64,000 nucleotides of DNA from Desulfofustis glycolicus DSM 9705 (GCF_900130015.1 NZ_FQXS01000001.1:416053-480052); one strand, 5' to 3'; shown: positions 10,575 through 19,452, counted from the first letter of the stretch. A program made the numbers and translations. Notes: generated by a model from the sequence alone, not told the origin.

Positions 10575-10808
10575 GGAACAGCTCCAGCCATATGAAAGGA
10601 CGAATCCGTGCCCGAAGGACCGGACACGTGTGGCGACTCTGTACACCTATTGTACGAAATCGCCATGGGAATGTCTAATCACTGGACGGGTTTTTCACCC
10701 CGGCACCGACGGGAAATCCCTGCCAGAGCATAACGATGATCACAACAATCTATTATTAACGGCAAGTTAGACAACTTATCAACACAAACCGGAACGGCGC
10801 CTATCATT

Positions 10809-10825
10809 CTGGCACCGTCTTCGCA
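10809..10825 (+). promoter_or_regulatory. Sigma-54 (-24/-12) promoter
   Basis: The sequence CTGGCACCGTCTTCGCA matches the sigma-54 consensus YTGGCACGRNNNTTGCW, with exactly 10 bases between the GG and GC elements. It points at the small membrane protein gene starting at 10968 and lies next to a sigma-54 activator gene. The remainder of the 10575-10967 gap shows no ORF that I can support. Confidence 0.7.
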
Positions 10826-10967
10826 ATAGGAAGACTAGAAACCGAGCCAAGAGGGTAACAACGGTTAGGGTCAGTCACCTGAACCTGACACACCGGCGAC
10901 GGAGAACGTCCTGCAAACTGGTGCAATTGACATGCACTGAAAACAGCATCGATAAGGGGGTAAGGGC

Positions 10968-11162
10968 ATGTACGCATTCACAGATTTCATCGTATGGTTG
11001 TGGTTGTTGCCGGTCACACTGTTCATCATCCTGCCACTGGCTATGCTTGCAGTGTGGTCTGTCAGCAGATTGATCAGTGGTCTCAGAGTTGGTCAACAAT
11101 CCCTGACAAAGGCAAATCGACAGATCTCCGATTCGGCAATGGCTTCCGGCATCCGCGCCTGA
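10968..11162 (+). CDS. Small single-span membrane protein
   Basis: A 64-residue protein. A Trp-rich N-terminus (MYAFTDFIVWLWLLPVTLF) and about 30 hydrophobic residues form one long or two short membrane helices, followed by a basic, Ser/Gln-rich cytoplasmic tail. GGGG/AAGGG precedes the ATG at 10968. It is the first gene after the -24/-12 promoter at 10809, so it is probably switched on by the neighbouring sigma-54 activator. A strong hairpin at 11195 ends the unit, so it seems to be transcribed alone. I do not recognise a family; a small stress or envelope effector is one possibility. Confidence 0.6.
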   Translation: MYAFTDFIVWLWLLPVTLFIILPLAMLAVWSVSRLISGLRVGQQSLTKANRQISDSAMASGIRA

Positions 11163-11194
11163 CCGCCTGGAATCGGGAGATGGAGAGCTGCACG

Positions 11195-11246
11195 GGGAGT
11201 TTTGCTGCCGCTGTCAAAAACGTGTACAGCCACAGCAAACCTCCCC
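11195..11246 (+). terminator. Hairpin downstream of the small membrane protein gene
   Basis: Inverted arms GGGGAG-TTTTGCTG and CAGCAAA-C-CTCCCC plus an inner CTGT/ACAG pair form a long hairpin 33 bases after the stop at 11162. No U-run follows. It is probably the transcript end. The rest of 11247-11498 shows nothing I can support. Confidence 0.45.
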
Positions 11247-11498
11247 TACCGGCGGTCCGCTGACCTCCATCACGATTCACTACGAAACAAGCGCGCGAAA
11301 ATCCCAAAGTATCCCGTCAGCTCTCCACCAGACACCACACGGGCACACCCGCCCGTACGAACCGGCTGCGACAGTCTCTGCCACATGAAACGAGCCAACG
11401 ACTCCCGCTACGGAGTAAAACGCCCTGCCATAGTGTATTCCTCCACCTGCCGTAACGGCAGCTGTTCACAGCAAACGAGACGTTGAAAACGCCCAGCA

Positions 11499-12014
11499 TC
11501 ACCAGGGACAATTGGTCAGACGCGGATTGGCACCGTTGTTGGTCTCATTCAACTCCGCAATCTTGTGGTTGGTATCGATCCAGACAAGCCCGGTAGCCGC
11601 CGCCTTGGCTATGCAGCCGGTGTCGTAATCGACGGAGCCGCCGGGCGGCTTGAGACTGCCGGCCGGATCAATCCTTTTCAGAGGAACCGGGTTGCGGAGA
11701 GCTGGGTTTTCAAGACCTGCAGAGATATGAGCCTGTGCCTTGCCATGCTGGTCATCCGGGATTCTCCCGGTCCCGATATTTTTAAATCGACAGACGAACC
11801 GGCACCCTTTGGCCTGCCAACACCGCTCGACAATCAGATCCGGCAACTGCCGCGGCACAACGGCACTCGTAGCCGCCGGTTGCCGCTCCAGGGGCTGAAC
11901 TCCGGGCTTCAGGCCCTTCTTTTCCTCTGCCGCCGCATAGCTGCCGGCCATGCAAACGAGCCCCGCTATCGCCGCCATGAGCACGAGTGCCAAAACTGTT
12001 CTGTTACCGTTCAT
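11499..12014 (-). CDS. Secreted CARDB-like protein
   Basis: A 171-residue exported protein. A signal peptide covers the first 30 residues, ending near GSYAAAEE. The mature part starts with a Lys/Pro-rich linker and continues as a CARDB-type Ig-like fold: LPDLIVERC, KNIGTG, and near the end WIDTNHKIAELNETNNG, the usual signature of this family. Five cysteines in the mature part could form disulfides. The ATG at 12014 follows GGGAGG; a second ATG at 12077 also has a ribosome site (CAGGAGAG) but would place 21 residues before the signal peptide. CARDB domains are adhesion or cell-surface modules; no substrate can be named. Confidence 0.65.
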   Translation of the reverse strand: MNGNRTVLALVLMAAIAGLVCMAGSYAAAEEKKGLKPGVQPLERQPAATSAVVPRQLPDLIVERCWQAKGCRFVCRFKNIGTGRIPDDQHGKAQAHISAGLENPALRNPVPLKRIDPAGSLKPPGGSVDYDTGCIAKAAATGLVWIDTNHKIAELNETNNGANPRLTNCPW

Positions 12015-12201
12015 AACGCCTCCCGAATTGAGATTGCCGACGCGAAATTCGCCTGGTTGGTCAGTTTCGCTCTCCATGTCTCTCCTGTCAAACCGATGTC
12101 TCCGCTAACGATTAGTACCCGTTGCGCGATAAACGGTTTACAAGAAAGTGAACAGACGGCAAAAAAAAGCGTGAACGGCTTGGCTCAAAGCTCGCTGGCG
12201 C

Positions 12202-12825
12202 TCAGAACGGCTTGTGGTATTCCTGATTCTCTTTCTTGTAGCCGGCTTGAAATTCAGGAAGGGCCGAAACGTCCTCAATCAATCGCCGGACATTGGTACC
12301 GAGGACGATGCCGGCATCGGGGAAATTCTTTACCCAACTCGCATAGACCGTCGCCAAATAATCGACCACCGTTGGCTCATCACCGGTAATAAAGCGCTTC
12401 TCGTCCAACTCCTTGTCAAGGATTGCCCACAAACTTGACACCTGCACGGCCAGTTGTCTGAGAACTCCGGCCCGCTCACCCTCATCCATCTCTACCCGGA
12501 AACGAATGGCAAACATGCGGCCGTAGGCCGGGTGCAGGGTGGCGTAATCAAACATCAGCCAACGCAGGAACTCCGCTTTCTTCGCAAGATCGGTCGGCAG
12601 CATGGATGAACTGTGCTTCTCGAGCAGATACAGGACGATTGCCGCACCTTCGGTAATGATCTGACCCTCGGGGGTCTGCAGCGCCGGCACCTGATTGGTC
12701 GGCACCAGCGCCGCATAGTCATCCACATCCTCCCGTTTTACCGGAATATAGGAAACCCCAAGTTTTTCCAGTAGAACCGTAATGCCGGAAGAACACGACC
12801 CGGGAATCGTATAGAGTGTATACAT
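12202..12825 (-). CDS. Glutathione S-transferase family protein
   Basis: A 207-residue protein with an N-terminal thioredoxin-like GST domain (MYTLYTIPGSCSSG, NQVPALQTPEGQIITEGAAI) and an all-helical C-terminal domain (about 85-200). SCSS near residues 10-13 occupies the catalytic Ser/Cys position of beta- and nu-type enzymes. The ATG at 12825 follows TCTGGAGGAGAG. It is monocistronic by spacing. Family members conjugate or reduce electrophiles with glutathione; whether this organism makes glutathione is unknown, so the cofactor is uncertain. Confidence 0.85.
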   Translation of the reverse strand: MYTLYTIPGSCSSGITVLLEKLGVSYIPVKREDVDDYAALVPTNQVPALQTPEGQIITEGAAIVLYLLEKHSSSMLPTDLAKKAEFLRWLMFDYATLHPAYGRMFAIRFRVEMDEGERAGVLRQLAVQVSSLWAILDKELDEKRFITGDEPTVVDYLATVYASWVKNFPDAGIVLGTNVRRLIEDVSALPEFQAGYKKENQEYHKPF

Positions 12826-13043
12826 AGTCTCTCCTCCAGAGGAAAAGTCCGCTGTGCTGTCTGACCGACCGCACATACGGGATATTACTGATTGCTCAAC
12901 ACCATCAGATGTGCTGAGAACAGGTCTTCACTGTAACTATCCTCGCCGGAGAGGCAACCCCGGCAGATCGACAACCGATTGCCCTGGCAACGGAGCAACT
13001 CCACGGCCGCAGGTGAAGATGCCGCCCATCATGCTTGCCTGCA

Positions 13044-13418
13044 CTACCTTCCCGAATCGACGATGTCATACAGTATCATTGCCGCTATCACCGTCCAGCC
13101 AACAAAATGAAACATGATGACTCCGACAGGATCGAGAAAGTCGGAAACGGTATTCAAGATTGCACTGACGAGAAAGACCGTGCCGAGCAGCATCATCATA
13201 CTCAGGATGTGGGTGCAGATCAGGATGGCCTTGTTGTCGATATCACTGTAGCCATACGACGTCCATAACTGGCTTATCGTCGCCCAAACAACCGGTATCG
13301 CGACAAAAAAAAGAAGCAGATTGTTTTCTTCAGGAAGCCGGTAATCGAGGTAAAACTCAAACAAAAAGACTCCGAGTACAAAAATCAGGCAGTTTCTGAT
13401 TACCACGAACGTTCTCAT
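13044..13418 (-). CDS. Four-span membrane protein, unknown
   Basis: A 124-residue hydrophobic protein with four predicted helices (about 5-25, 33-52, 64-88 and 97-118). Short charged loops such as YRLPEENN and YGYSDIDNK join them. CTTGGAGGAG lies just before the ATG. It has no recognisable motif. The gene is monocistronic, diverging from the FadR-type regulator across a 275-base gap that holds two operator-like sites. Confidence 0.6.
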   Translation of the reverse strand: MRTFVVIRNCLIFVLGVFLFEFYLDYRLPEENNLLLFFVAIPVVWATISQLWTSYGYSDIDNKAILICTHILSMMMLLGTVFLVSAILNTVSDFLDPVGVIMFHFVGWTVIAAMILYDIVDSGR

Positions 13419-13533
13419 ATCACTCCTCCAAGGTCTCAGGAATTATCCCATGACAGAAACGAGGAATCTCCGTATCTCCCCAACAATCGAGAAGAATCAA
13501 AAAGCTTGACAAGTGCCTTCCGGCACGGTTAGT

Positions 13534-13546
13534 TTGGTACTACCAA
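13534..13546. promoter_or_regulatory. GntR/FadR-type operator, site 1
   Basis: TTGGTACTACCAA is a perfect palindrome around one base. It matches the operator style of FadR-subfamily GntR regulators such as PdhR and LldR. It lies about 150 bases upstream of the GntR gene and has a close match at 13664. Confidence 0.65.
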
Positions 13547-13663
13547 TTTGACAAACAAAAGACTCGAACATTTTTTTGACAGATCATTATATCCCAACTA
13601 TAACGTTATAATTTTAAATATTGCGCGACCATCAGTCTAATTTATTTTCATAAATTGTCAAGT

Positions 13664-13676
13664 TTGGTAGTACCAT
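13664..13676. promoter_or_regulatory. GntR/FadR-type operator, site 2
   Basis: TTGGTAGTACCAT repeats site 1 with the inner 11 bases palindromic. It ends 17 bases before the regulator ATG and would block its transcription. The two sites are 130 bases apart centre to centre, compatible with looping and autoregulation. Confidence 0.65.
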
Positions 13677-13693
13677 TTCAAGTGAGCTGAATT

Positions 13694-14458
13694 ATGACCA
13701 CCACGTCAATCTTTACACCGGTACAAATCGGCAGAGCAGGGGAGGACATTGCCCTGCAGATAGAGGCTGCGATCCTTGAGGAAAAGATTCCGACCGGCGA
13801 ACGCTTGCCAAGCGAAAGAGAACTGCAAGCCCAGTTCCAGTGCGGTCGCGGTGTCATTCGCGAGGCTATTCGCGCCTTGAAGCAAAAAGGACTGGTAGAG
13901 ATCCGCAAGGGGGCAAAAGGCGGTGCCTACATCAAGCATATCGAAGCCGCCAATGTGGGTGAATCCCTGGCGCTCTTTCTCAAGCAAAAACAGATCGGAC
14001 CCGGCTATATAGCCGAATTTCGCGAGAGCATTGACCGGGTTATCACCATTTTGGCAATCGCCCGGGCAGATAAGGTCGAAAAAGAGGCGCTTGTTACTGA
14101 AACTTCCAAACTTCTGCAAATGCTTGAGGGACCGGAGGTGGACAAGGAGACTCTGGCGAGGCATGACCGGGAGCTCAATATCCGTCTTGCGAAAATGAGT
14201 AAAAACCCGATCTTCGAGTGGGTCATGGAAGCCATCCAACTCGGCTACAGCTCCCAGGATTATGCCCTTTACGACCAGCCGGGCTATCGTCGGAAGACCG
14301 CGGAGAACTGGCATGCGACCGCTTGTCGCATCGCCGACAACGACCCGATGAAGGCGCTGAACTCAATAGCTGCTCATTATGCCTTGCTGCAACGCTGCAT
14401 TGACGAAATTACAGAGAAACCGGAAAACGACGCCGAAAGCAACGAGACATACGCCTGA
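13694..14458 (+). CDS. FadR-subfamily GntR transcriptional regulator
   Basis: A 254-residue regulator. The winged helix-turn-helix (about 15-80) includes GERLPSERELQAQFQCGRG and a glycine-rich wing GAKGGAYI. An all-helical FCD ligand domain follows (about 95-240). Two TTGGTANTACCAA sites directly upstream are probably its own operators. It precedes betA in the same direction by 262 bases, so it is the likely controller of the choline genes, replacing the TetR-type BetI common in other bacteria. No such operator is seen directly in front of betA, so the link rests on position. Confidence 0.85.
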   Translation: MTTTSIFTPVQIGRAGEDIALQIEAAILEEKIPTGERLPSERELQAQFQCGRGVIREAIRALKQKGLVEIRKGAKGGAYIKHIEAANVGESLALFLKQKQIGPGYIAEFRESIDRVITILAIARADKVEKEALVTETSKLLQMLEGPEVDKETLARHDRELNIRLAKMSKNPIFEWVMEAIQLGYSSQDYALYDQPGYRRKTAENWHATACRIADNDPMKALNSIAAHYALLQRCIDEITEKPENDAESNETYA

Positions 14459-14720
14459 ACGGTTTGTCATGAATTGCCTTATTCCTCCGGTTCACGCGGG
14501 CAAGCAGTACTGCAGAGCCTTTCCGCGTCTCACCGGCGGCTGATTTATACTGGGAAGCTTGAAACATTCGGGATCTCGTTCAAGATCGAGGCGCGCAAGA
14601 ACATTTTACCGCAGGCTCTATGATATTCCGGGAATAAAAATGTGAATGCGCAACGATGAGCTGGGGCGAAATGACAATTTTTCATGGTTCCCTAACGTCT
14701 TCAAAAAGGAGTAAACTGAA

Positions 14721-16379
14721 ATGCCAACAAGCGATTACGATTTTATCATAGTAGGCGGCGGTTCGGCGGGAAGTGTTCTGGCCAACCGGTTGAGCACCAA
14801 CCCAAAGAACAAGGTGCTGGTCCTGGAGGCAGGCAAGCCGGATTACCGCTGGGATTTTCGTATTCATATGCCGGCCGCCCTGACCTACCTGCTCACCGAC
14901 AAGACCTACAACTGGCTCTACGAATCGGCCCCCGAGCCGCACATGCACAATCGCCGCGTCGCCCAGCCGCGCGGCAAGGTCCTCGGCGGTTCGAGCAGTA
15001 TCAACGGCATGATTTACATCCGCGGCAATGCACTCGACTACGAGAAATGGGCCGCCGATGAGGGGATGGAAAACTGGGGCTACGCACACTGCCTTCCCTA
15101 CTTCAAGAAAGCCGAAAACCGCCTCCAGGGAGCTGATCAATACCATGGCTCCAACGGCCCGCTCTATCTGCAAACAGCCGAATGCGACAACCCGCTGTTC
15201 CGCGCCTTTTTCCAGGCAACCGAACAGGCAGGCTATCCGCTCACCGATGACGTCAACGGTTATCAGCAGGAGGGCTTCGGCAGGTTTGACCAGAACATCT
15301 ATCGAGCGAGGCGGCATAATGCCGCCCGGGCCTATGTACACCCGGTCAAGAACCGAGCGAACCTGACGGTCCAGTGCAAGTCCATGGTCCGGCGCATCCT
15401 GTTTCAGGGGAAAAAGGCCGTTGGCGTGGAATACGTCAAGGGCGGAACGACGCAAAAAGCATACGCAGGAGAAATCATCTCCTGTGGCGGAGCGATAAAC
15501 TCGCCGACGCTGCTCCAGCTTTCAGGCATCGGCAACGGAGGCGAGCTGAGCAACCTTGGAGTCGAAGTCGTCCACGACCTGCCGGGTGTGGGAGAAAATC
15601 TTCAGGACCACCTGGAGTTGTATGTCCAGTATGCCTGCAAAAAACCGGTCAGCATGTACCCGGCACTGAAATGGTACAACCAGCCCAAAATAGGCTATGA
15701 CTGGTTGGTTCACCGCACCGGGGCGGCGGCCACCAACCATTTCGAAGCGGGCGGCTTTATTCGCGGCAATGACAGGGTGGACTACCCCAATCTCCAGTTC
15801 CATTTCCTGCCGATTGCCATCCGCTACGACGGCTCCGCCCCTGCCCAGGGGCACGGCTTCCAGCTTCATGTGGGACCGATGAACTCAGACGTTCGCGGTC
15901 ACGTCAAGATAACATCACCAGATCCCGCCGTGTACCCGGAATTGTTTTTCAACTATCTCTCCACCGAGCAGGAGCGCCGGGAATGGCTCGAAGCGATCAA
16001 ATGCTCGCGCGCCATTATCGGCCAGCCGGCGTTTGACGAACTGCGCGGCGAGGAACTGGCCCCCGGACCGGCGGTCCAGAGCGACGAAGAGATTCTCGAT
16101 TTCGTCGCCCGCGAAGGCGAGAGCGCTTATCATCCCTCATGCACCTGCAAGATGGGCTATGACCGGATGGCCGTGGTCGATGCCAAGCTCAAGGTACACG
16201 GAGTCGAAAACCTGCGTGTCGTCGATGCCTCGATATTCCCGTCGATCACCAATGGCAACATCTATGCCCCGGTCATGATGGTAGCGGAAAAAGCAGCGGA
16301 TTTGATCCTCGGCAACACCCCGGAACCCCCATCCGAGGCAGGTTTTTACCGGTTCAACGAGGGACAGGAGACAAAATGA
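14721..16379 (+). CDS. betA: Choline dehydrogenase (GMC oxidoreductase)
   Basis: A 552-residue flavoprotein of the glucose-methanol-choline family, about the length of E. coli BetA. The FAD-binding GGGSAGS is at 12-18, the GMC signature GKVLGGSSSINGMIYIRGN near 90, and the C-terminal HPSCTCKMG and SIFPSITNGN motifs carry the catalytic histidine region. It oxidises choline to betaine aldehyde, usually at the inner membrane and passing electrons to the quinone pool. AAAAAGGAG precedes the start. It overlaps betB by 4 bases. Closely related GMC alcohol dehydrogenases exist, but the betB neighbour and choline-type binding protein make choline the best substrate. Confidence 0.85.
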   Translation: MPTSDYDFIIVGGGSAGSVLANRLSTNPKNKVLVLEAGKPDYRWDFRIHMPAALTYLLTDKTYNWLYESAPEPHMHNRRVAQPRGKVLGGSSSINGMIYIRGNALDYEKWAADEGMENWGYAHCLPYFKKAENRLQGADQYHGSNGPLYLQTAECDNPLFRAFFQATEQAGYPLTDDVNGYQQEGFGRFDQNIYRARRHNAARAYVHPVKNRANLTVQCKSMVRRILFQGKKAVGVEYVKGGTTQKAYAGEIISCGGAINSPTLLQLSGIGNGGELSNLGVEVVHDLPGVGENLQDHLELYVQYACKKPVSMYPALKWYNQPKIGYDWLVHRTGAAATNHFEAGGFIRGNDRVDYPNLQFHFLPIAIRYDGSAPAQGHGFQLHVGPMNSDVRGHVKITSPDPAVYPELFFNYLSTEQERREWLEAIKCSRAIIGQPAFDELRGEELAPGPAVQSDEEILDFVAREGESAYHPSCTCKMGYDRMAVVDAKLKVHGVENLRVVDASIFPSITNGNIYAPVMMVAEKAADLILGNTPEPPSEAGFYRFNEGQETK

Positions 16380-17860
16380 CAGGTACCGAGAAAAGCATGT
16401 ATATCGGCGGCCGCTGGCTCCCGGCGGTCTCGGGAAAGACCCGGCGCATTTTCAATCCGTTCAACGGACAGGTCGTTGCCGAGGTCGCTGAAGGCGATCG
16501 CGACGACGCCAAAAAAGCCGTCAACGCTGCCCGGCAGGCTTTCGACAGCGGTGTCTGGTCGGATCTTCCCGCTGCTGAGCGGGGAGTTCTGCTCTACCGA
16601 CTGGCCGAAAAAATAGCAGAGCAGAGCGAAGAGCTGGCTCGACTTGAAACCCTGGATACCGGGAAAACCCTGGAAGAGAGCCGCTGGGACATGAGTGACA
16701 TCGCCGGCATCTTCCGCTACTACGCGGGCCTTGCCGACAAGGACGGCGGCGAACTGATCGACTCGCCGATCCCCCACAGCGAAAGCCGGGTGGTACGGGA
16801 ACCGGTCGGGGTCTGCGGCCAGATCTCGCCGTGGAACTACCCCCTGCTGCAGGCGGCCTGGAAACTGGCGCCCGCCCTTGCGGCAGGCTGCACCGTGGTC
16901 ATCAAACCGAGCGAGATCACCCCGCTGACCACGCTGAAAATCACCGAGCTCGCCGCCGGCCTGAATTTCCCGGACGGCGTCATCAATACCGTGCTCGGGC
17001 CGGGGCACAGCGTCGGCGCGGAGCTGGCGGAACATCCTCTGGTGGATCTCATCTCCTTTACCGGCGGCATAGAAACGGGCAAGACCATCATGCGCGCCGC
17101 AAGCGGCAACGTGAAGAAAATCGCGCTTGAGCTGGGCGGCAAGAATCCCCATATCATCTTTGCCGATGCCGACCTCGACGCTGCCCTGGAGGCGGTCTTG
17201 AACGGGGTCTTTTTTCACGCCGGCCAGATCTGCTCAGCCGGTTCCCGCCTGATGATCGAAGATAGGGTTCATGACCGATTTGTCGAACGACTAAAATCGA
17301 GAATGGCCGCCATTCGGCTGGGCGACGGCATGGAGTCGGCGACGCAGATGGGACCCCTCATTTCAGCGGAACACCTGGCCAAGGTCGAGAGCTACATGCG
17401 GGTCGCCGAGTCGGACGGCGCCCGTCTCGAGCTCGGGGGTACGCGCCCCGAAGCCCCGGAACTTAAAGATGGCTTCTTTTTCCTGCCGACGCTTCTCACC
17501 GGATGCCAAGGCGACATGCGCATCGTCCGGGAAGAAGTGTTCGGCCCGGTCATCACCGTGGAAACCTTCAGCGACGAAGACGAGGTGGTAGAACTTGCCA
17601 ACGCTACGATCTACGGGCTGGCCGCCGGTTTCTGGACCCGCGACGCGGACCGGATGCACCGGGTGGCAAGACGGCTGCGTTTCGGCACGGTCTGGATCAA
17701 CGATTTCAATGTCTATTTTACCCAGGCCCCGTGGGGCGGCTACAAGCAGTCCGGACTCGGCCGTGAACTGGGACGCCACGGCCTGGAAGAGTACACCGAA
17801 GTAAAGCACGTTTTTCACAACCATCGGCCGGAACCACCCTGCTGGTTCGGCAACTCCTGA
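16376..17860 (+). CDS. betB: Betaine-aldehyde dehydrogenase
   Basis: A 494-residue NAD(P)+-dependent aldehyde dehydrogenase. The catalytic cysteine is in FFHAGQICSAGSR, the general-base glutamate in ALELGGKNPH, and GVCGQISPWNYPLLQ is the usual N-terminal family segment. It converts betaine aldehyde to glycine betaine, an osmoprotectant and methyl donor. Its ATG overlaps the betA stop (ATGA), so the two enzymes are translationally coupled. Confidence 0.88.
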   Translation: MTGTEKSMYIGGRWLPAVSGKTRRIFNPFNGQVVAEVAEGDRDDAKKAVNAARQAFDSGVWSDLPAAERGVLLYRLAEKIAEQSEELARLETLDTGKTLEESRWDMSDIAGIFRYYAGLADKDGGELIDSPIPHSESRVVREPVGVCGQISPWNYPLLQAAWKLAPALAAGCTVVIKPSEITPLTTLKITELAAGLNFPDGVINTVLGPGHSVGAELAEHPLVDLISFTGGIETGKTIMRAASGNVKKIALELGGKNPHIIFADADLDAALEAVLNGVFFHAGQICSAGSRLMIEDRVHDRFVERLKSRMAAIRLGDGMESATQMGPLISAEHLAKVESYMRVAESDGARLELGGTRPEAPELKDGFFFLPTLLTGCQGDMRIVREEVFGPVITVETFSDEDEVVELANATIYGLAAGFWTRDADRMHRVARRLRFGTVWINDFNVYFTQAPWGGYKQSGLGRELGRHGLEEYTEVKHVFHNHRPEPPCWFGNS

Positions 17861-17983
17861 GACAGCTCAGCGCTGATCAGTGAGCAGTATGGTGCATGCG
17901 CCCCTTTCACAACTCGTGAGAGAAGGGCACCACGGGCCATCGACGGCCTGTCAGATACCCATATCTTCACGGAGGACAGATCT

Positions 17984-18934
17984 ATGCAATCGCAGAGAAC
18001 ACGAAAGATAGCGCTCATTTTACTGGCAGCGGCGCTGTTATTTTCCGGGCCGGCCTACGGGGCACAGGAAGTTCGCTTTGCCAATGTCAGCTGGACCGGG
18101 GTAACGGTCAAAACCGAACTGGGCAAATCTATCCTCGACAGCCTCGGCTATGAGGCCACCATTAAAACCCTGTCGGTCCCCATTGCCTACAAAGCACTGG
18201 ATCTGGGTGATGTCGACGTTTTCCTGGGCAACTGGATGCCCTCCATGGCAAGTATTGCCAACGAATTCTTCGAAAAGGGAACCATCGTACAATATGTTGC
18301 CAACATGCCTGGGGCCAAATACACCCTGGCCGCCCCCTCTTATGTCGTTGACGGCGGGCTGAAAGATTTCAGCGATATTGCCAAGTTCGCCGACAAACTC
18401 GAATACAAAATCTACGGCATCGAACCGGGCAACGACGGTAACCTCATTATCCAGTCGATGATCGACGAAAACAAGTTCGGACTCGGTGACTTCAAACTGA
18501 TCGCCACCAGTGAGCCAATCATGCTTTCCGAGGTCAAGGCATTCAGCAAAGAAGAGAAATGGGTGGTCTTTCTCGGCTGGTCGCCACATTACATGAACCA
18601 GATCATCGACATGAAATACCTCACCGGTTCCACGGCCGAGACCTTCGGGGAGAACGACGGCACCGCCACGGTCTACACCAACATCCACAAGGGGTTCGAC
18701 GAGAAAATGCCCAATGTCGGCCACTTCCTGAAGAACTTTATCTTCCCGATCTCGACGATCAACGAGATTTCACTGATGCTGCAGAACGACAAGCAGCTGG
18801 GCCACGGCGAGGCCGGTCTGATCTATCTGAAAAAACACCCGGAAATCTATCGCGCCTGGCTGGAAGGAGTCACCACCGCCGACGGCATCAAACCGGCGCT
18901 TCCCGTCTTCGAAGCCTACCTCGAGCAGATCTGA
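17984..18934 (+). CDS. Choline/glycine-betaine ABC transporter substrate-binding protein
   Basis: A 316-residue periplasmic protein of the OpuAC/ProX/ChoX type, with a signal peptide ending near FSGPAYGAQE. Aromatic residues that could form the quaternary-amine box include VSWTG, GNWMPSM and LGWSPHYM. TTCACGGAGGA precedes the start. It follows betB by 123 bases and ends in a strong terminator. No permease or ATPase gene accompanies it here, so it must use a transporter encoded elsewhere or deliver to one. Choline is favoured over betaine because the adjacent genes oxidise choline. Confidence 0.85.
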   Translation: MQSQRTRKIALILLAAALLFSGPAYGAQEVRFANVSWTGVTVKTELGKSILDSLGYEATIKTLSVPIAYKALDLGDVDVFLGNWMPSMASIANEFFEKGTIVQYVANMPGAKYTLAAPSYVVDGGLKDFSDIAKFADKLEYKIYGIEPGNDGNLIIQSMIDENKFGLGDFKLIATSEPIMLSEVKAFSKEEKWVVFLGWSPHYMNQIIDMKYLTGSTAETFGENDGTATVYTNIHKGFDEKMPNVGHFLKNFIFPISTINEISLMLQNDKQLGHGEAGLIYLKKHPEIYRAWLEGVTTADGIKPALPVFEAYLEQI

Positions 18935-18968
18935 TTCTGCCCTGCCGGCCGGCAAGACCGATGGTCTA

Positions 18969-19075
18969 ACAACAATGCCATCCCCATTTTGGTAAACAAG
19001 TTTTATCCAAGCTCATCTACTCAAGACGACAAGAAAAGGGATTAACATCATAATTTAGCGGTTAATCCCTTTTTT
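18969..19075 (+). repeat. Terminator-containing repeat, copy A
   Basis: About 107 bases beginning TAACAACAATGCCATCCCC and ending in a GATTAAC...GTTAATC hairpin with a T-run. It aligns without large gaps to 21879-21987 (about two thirds identical over the first 50 bases, same distance to the hairpin). The stem differs by a compensated pair: AAGGGATTAAC/GTTAATCCCTT here, AAGTGATTAAC/GTTAATCACTT there. Confidence 0.55.
19034..19075 (+). terminator. Bidirectional intrinsic terminator
   Basis: AAAAGGGATTAAC and GTTAATCCCTTTT form a perfect 13-base stem with a 14-base loop followed by T's. It ends the choline operon on the plus strand and, with AAAA on the other side, the STAS operon on the minus strand. 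Confidence 0.9.
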
Positions 19076-19080
19076 CCTCC

Positions 19081-19452
19081 CTATTGCCTCGCCTTTGCCT
19101 GCATCCGGTCGAGGTATCCGTCCAACTCCTGATCGTTGGCAAAGACCTTTAGATCGGGGAGCGAAAGCATTATCTCAAAAACTTTGACTATCTGGGGTTG
19201 GCGGTTTGCAAGGATCAGCCTGCCATCATTTGTTTTCAGCACTCTCAGCGCTTTCATGACAGAACGAATACCAGCAGAGCTGATGTAGTCTAAATCTTTC
19301 ATATCCAGGATGAGCGCCTTCAATGGCATAGCCGTTTCGTCTTCTATTACTTTGTCAAGCTTCGGAGCCGTTTCAGAGTCCAGACTTTTGCCGAGGTGAA
19401 TTCTGGTAACTCCGTTTCGCGTATCTTTTTCAATCCGTATATCTAACGACAT
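19081..19452 (-). CDS. STAS-domain anti-sigma factor antagonist
   Basis: A 123-residue single STAS domain protein (SpoIIAA/RsbV family). The DYISSAGIRSV segment carries the serine that a partner kinase phosphorylates; unphosphorylated protein binds the anti-sigma factor. Its ATG follows directly on the stop (TGAATG) of a 48-residue ORF that in turn overlaps the HATPase gene, so the three form one operon. A bidirectional terminator lies just beyond its stop. No sigma factor or PP2C phosphatase gene is in the window, so the controlled output is unknown. Confidence 0.88.
   Translation of the reverse strand: MSLDIRIEKDTRNGVTRIHLGKSLDSETAPKLDKVIEDETAMPLKALILDMKDLDYISSAGIRSVMKALRVLKTNDGRLILANRQPQIVKVFEIMLSLPDLKVFANDQELDGYLDRMQAKARQ

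Noticed and set aside
2927..18961. GGCCGGCA(G/A)GACCGA(A/T)GG at 2936-2953 and 18949-18966 as a dispersed repeat family
   Set aside because: Only two short copies in 64 kb, and GC-rich sequence makes a chance match plausible; noted under the hairpin but not claimed as an element.
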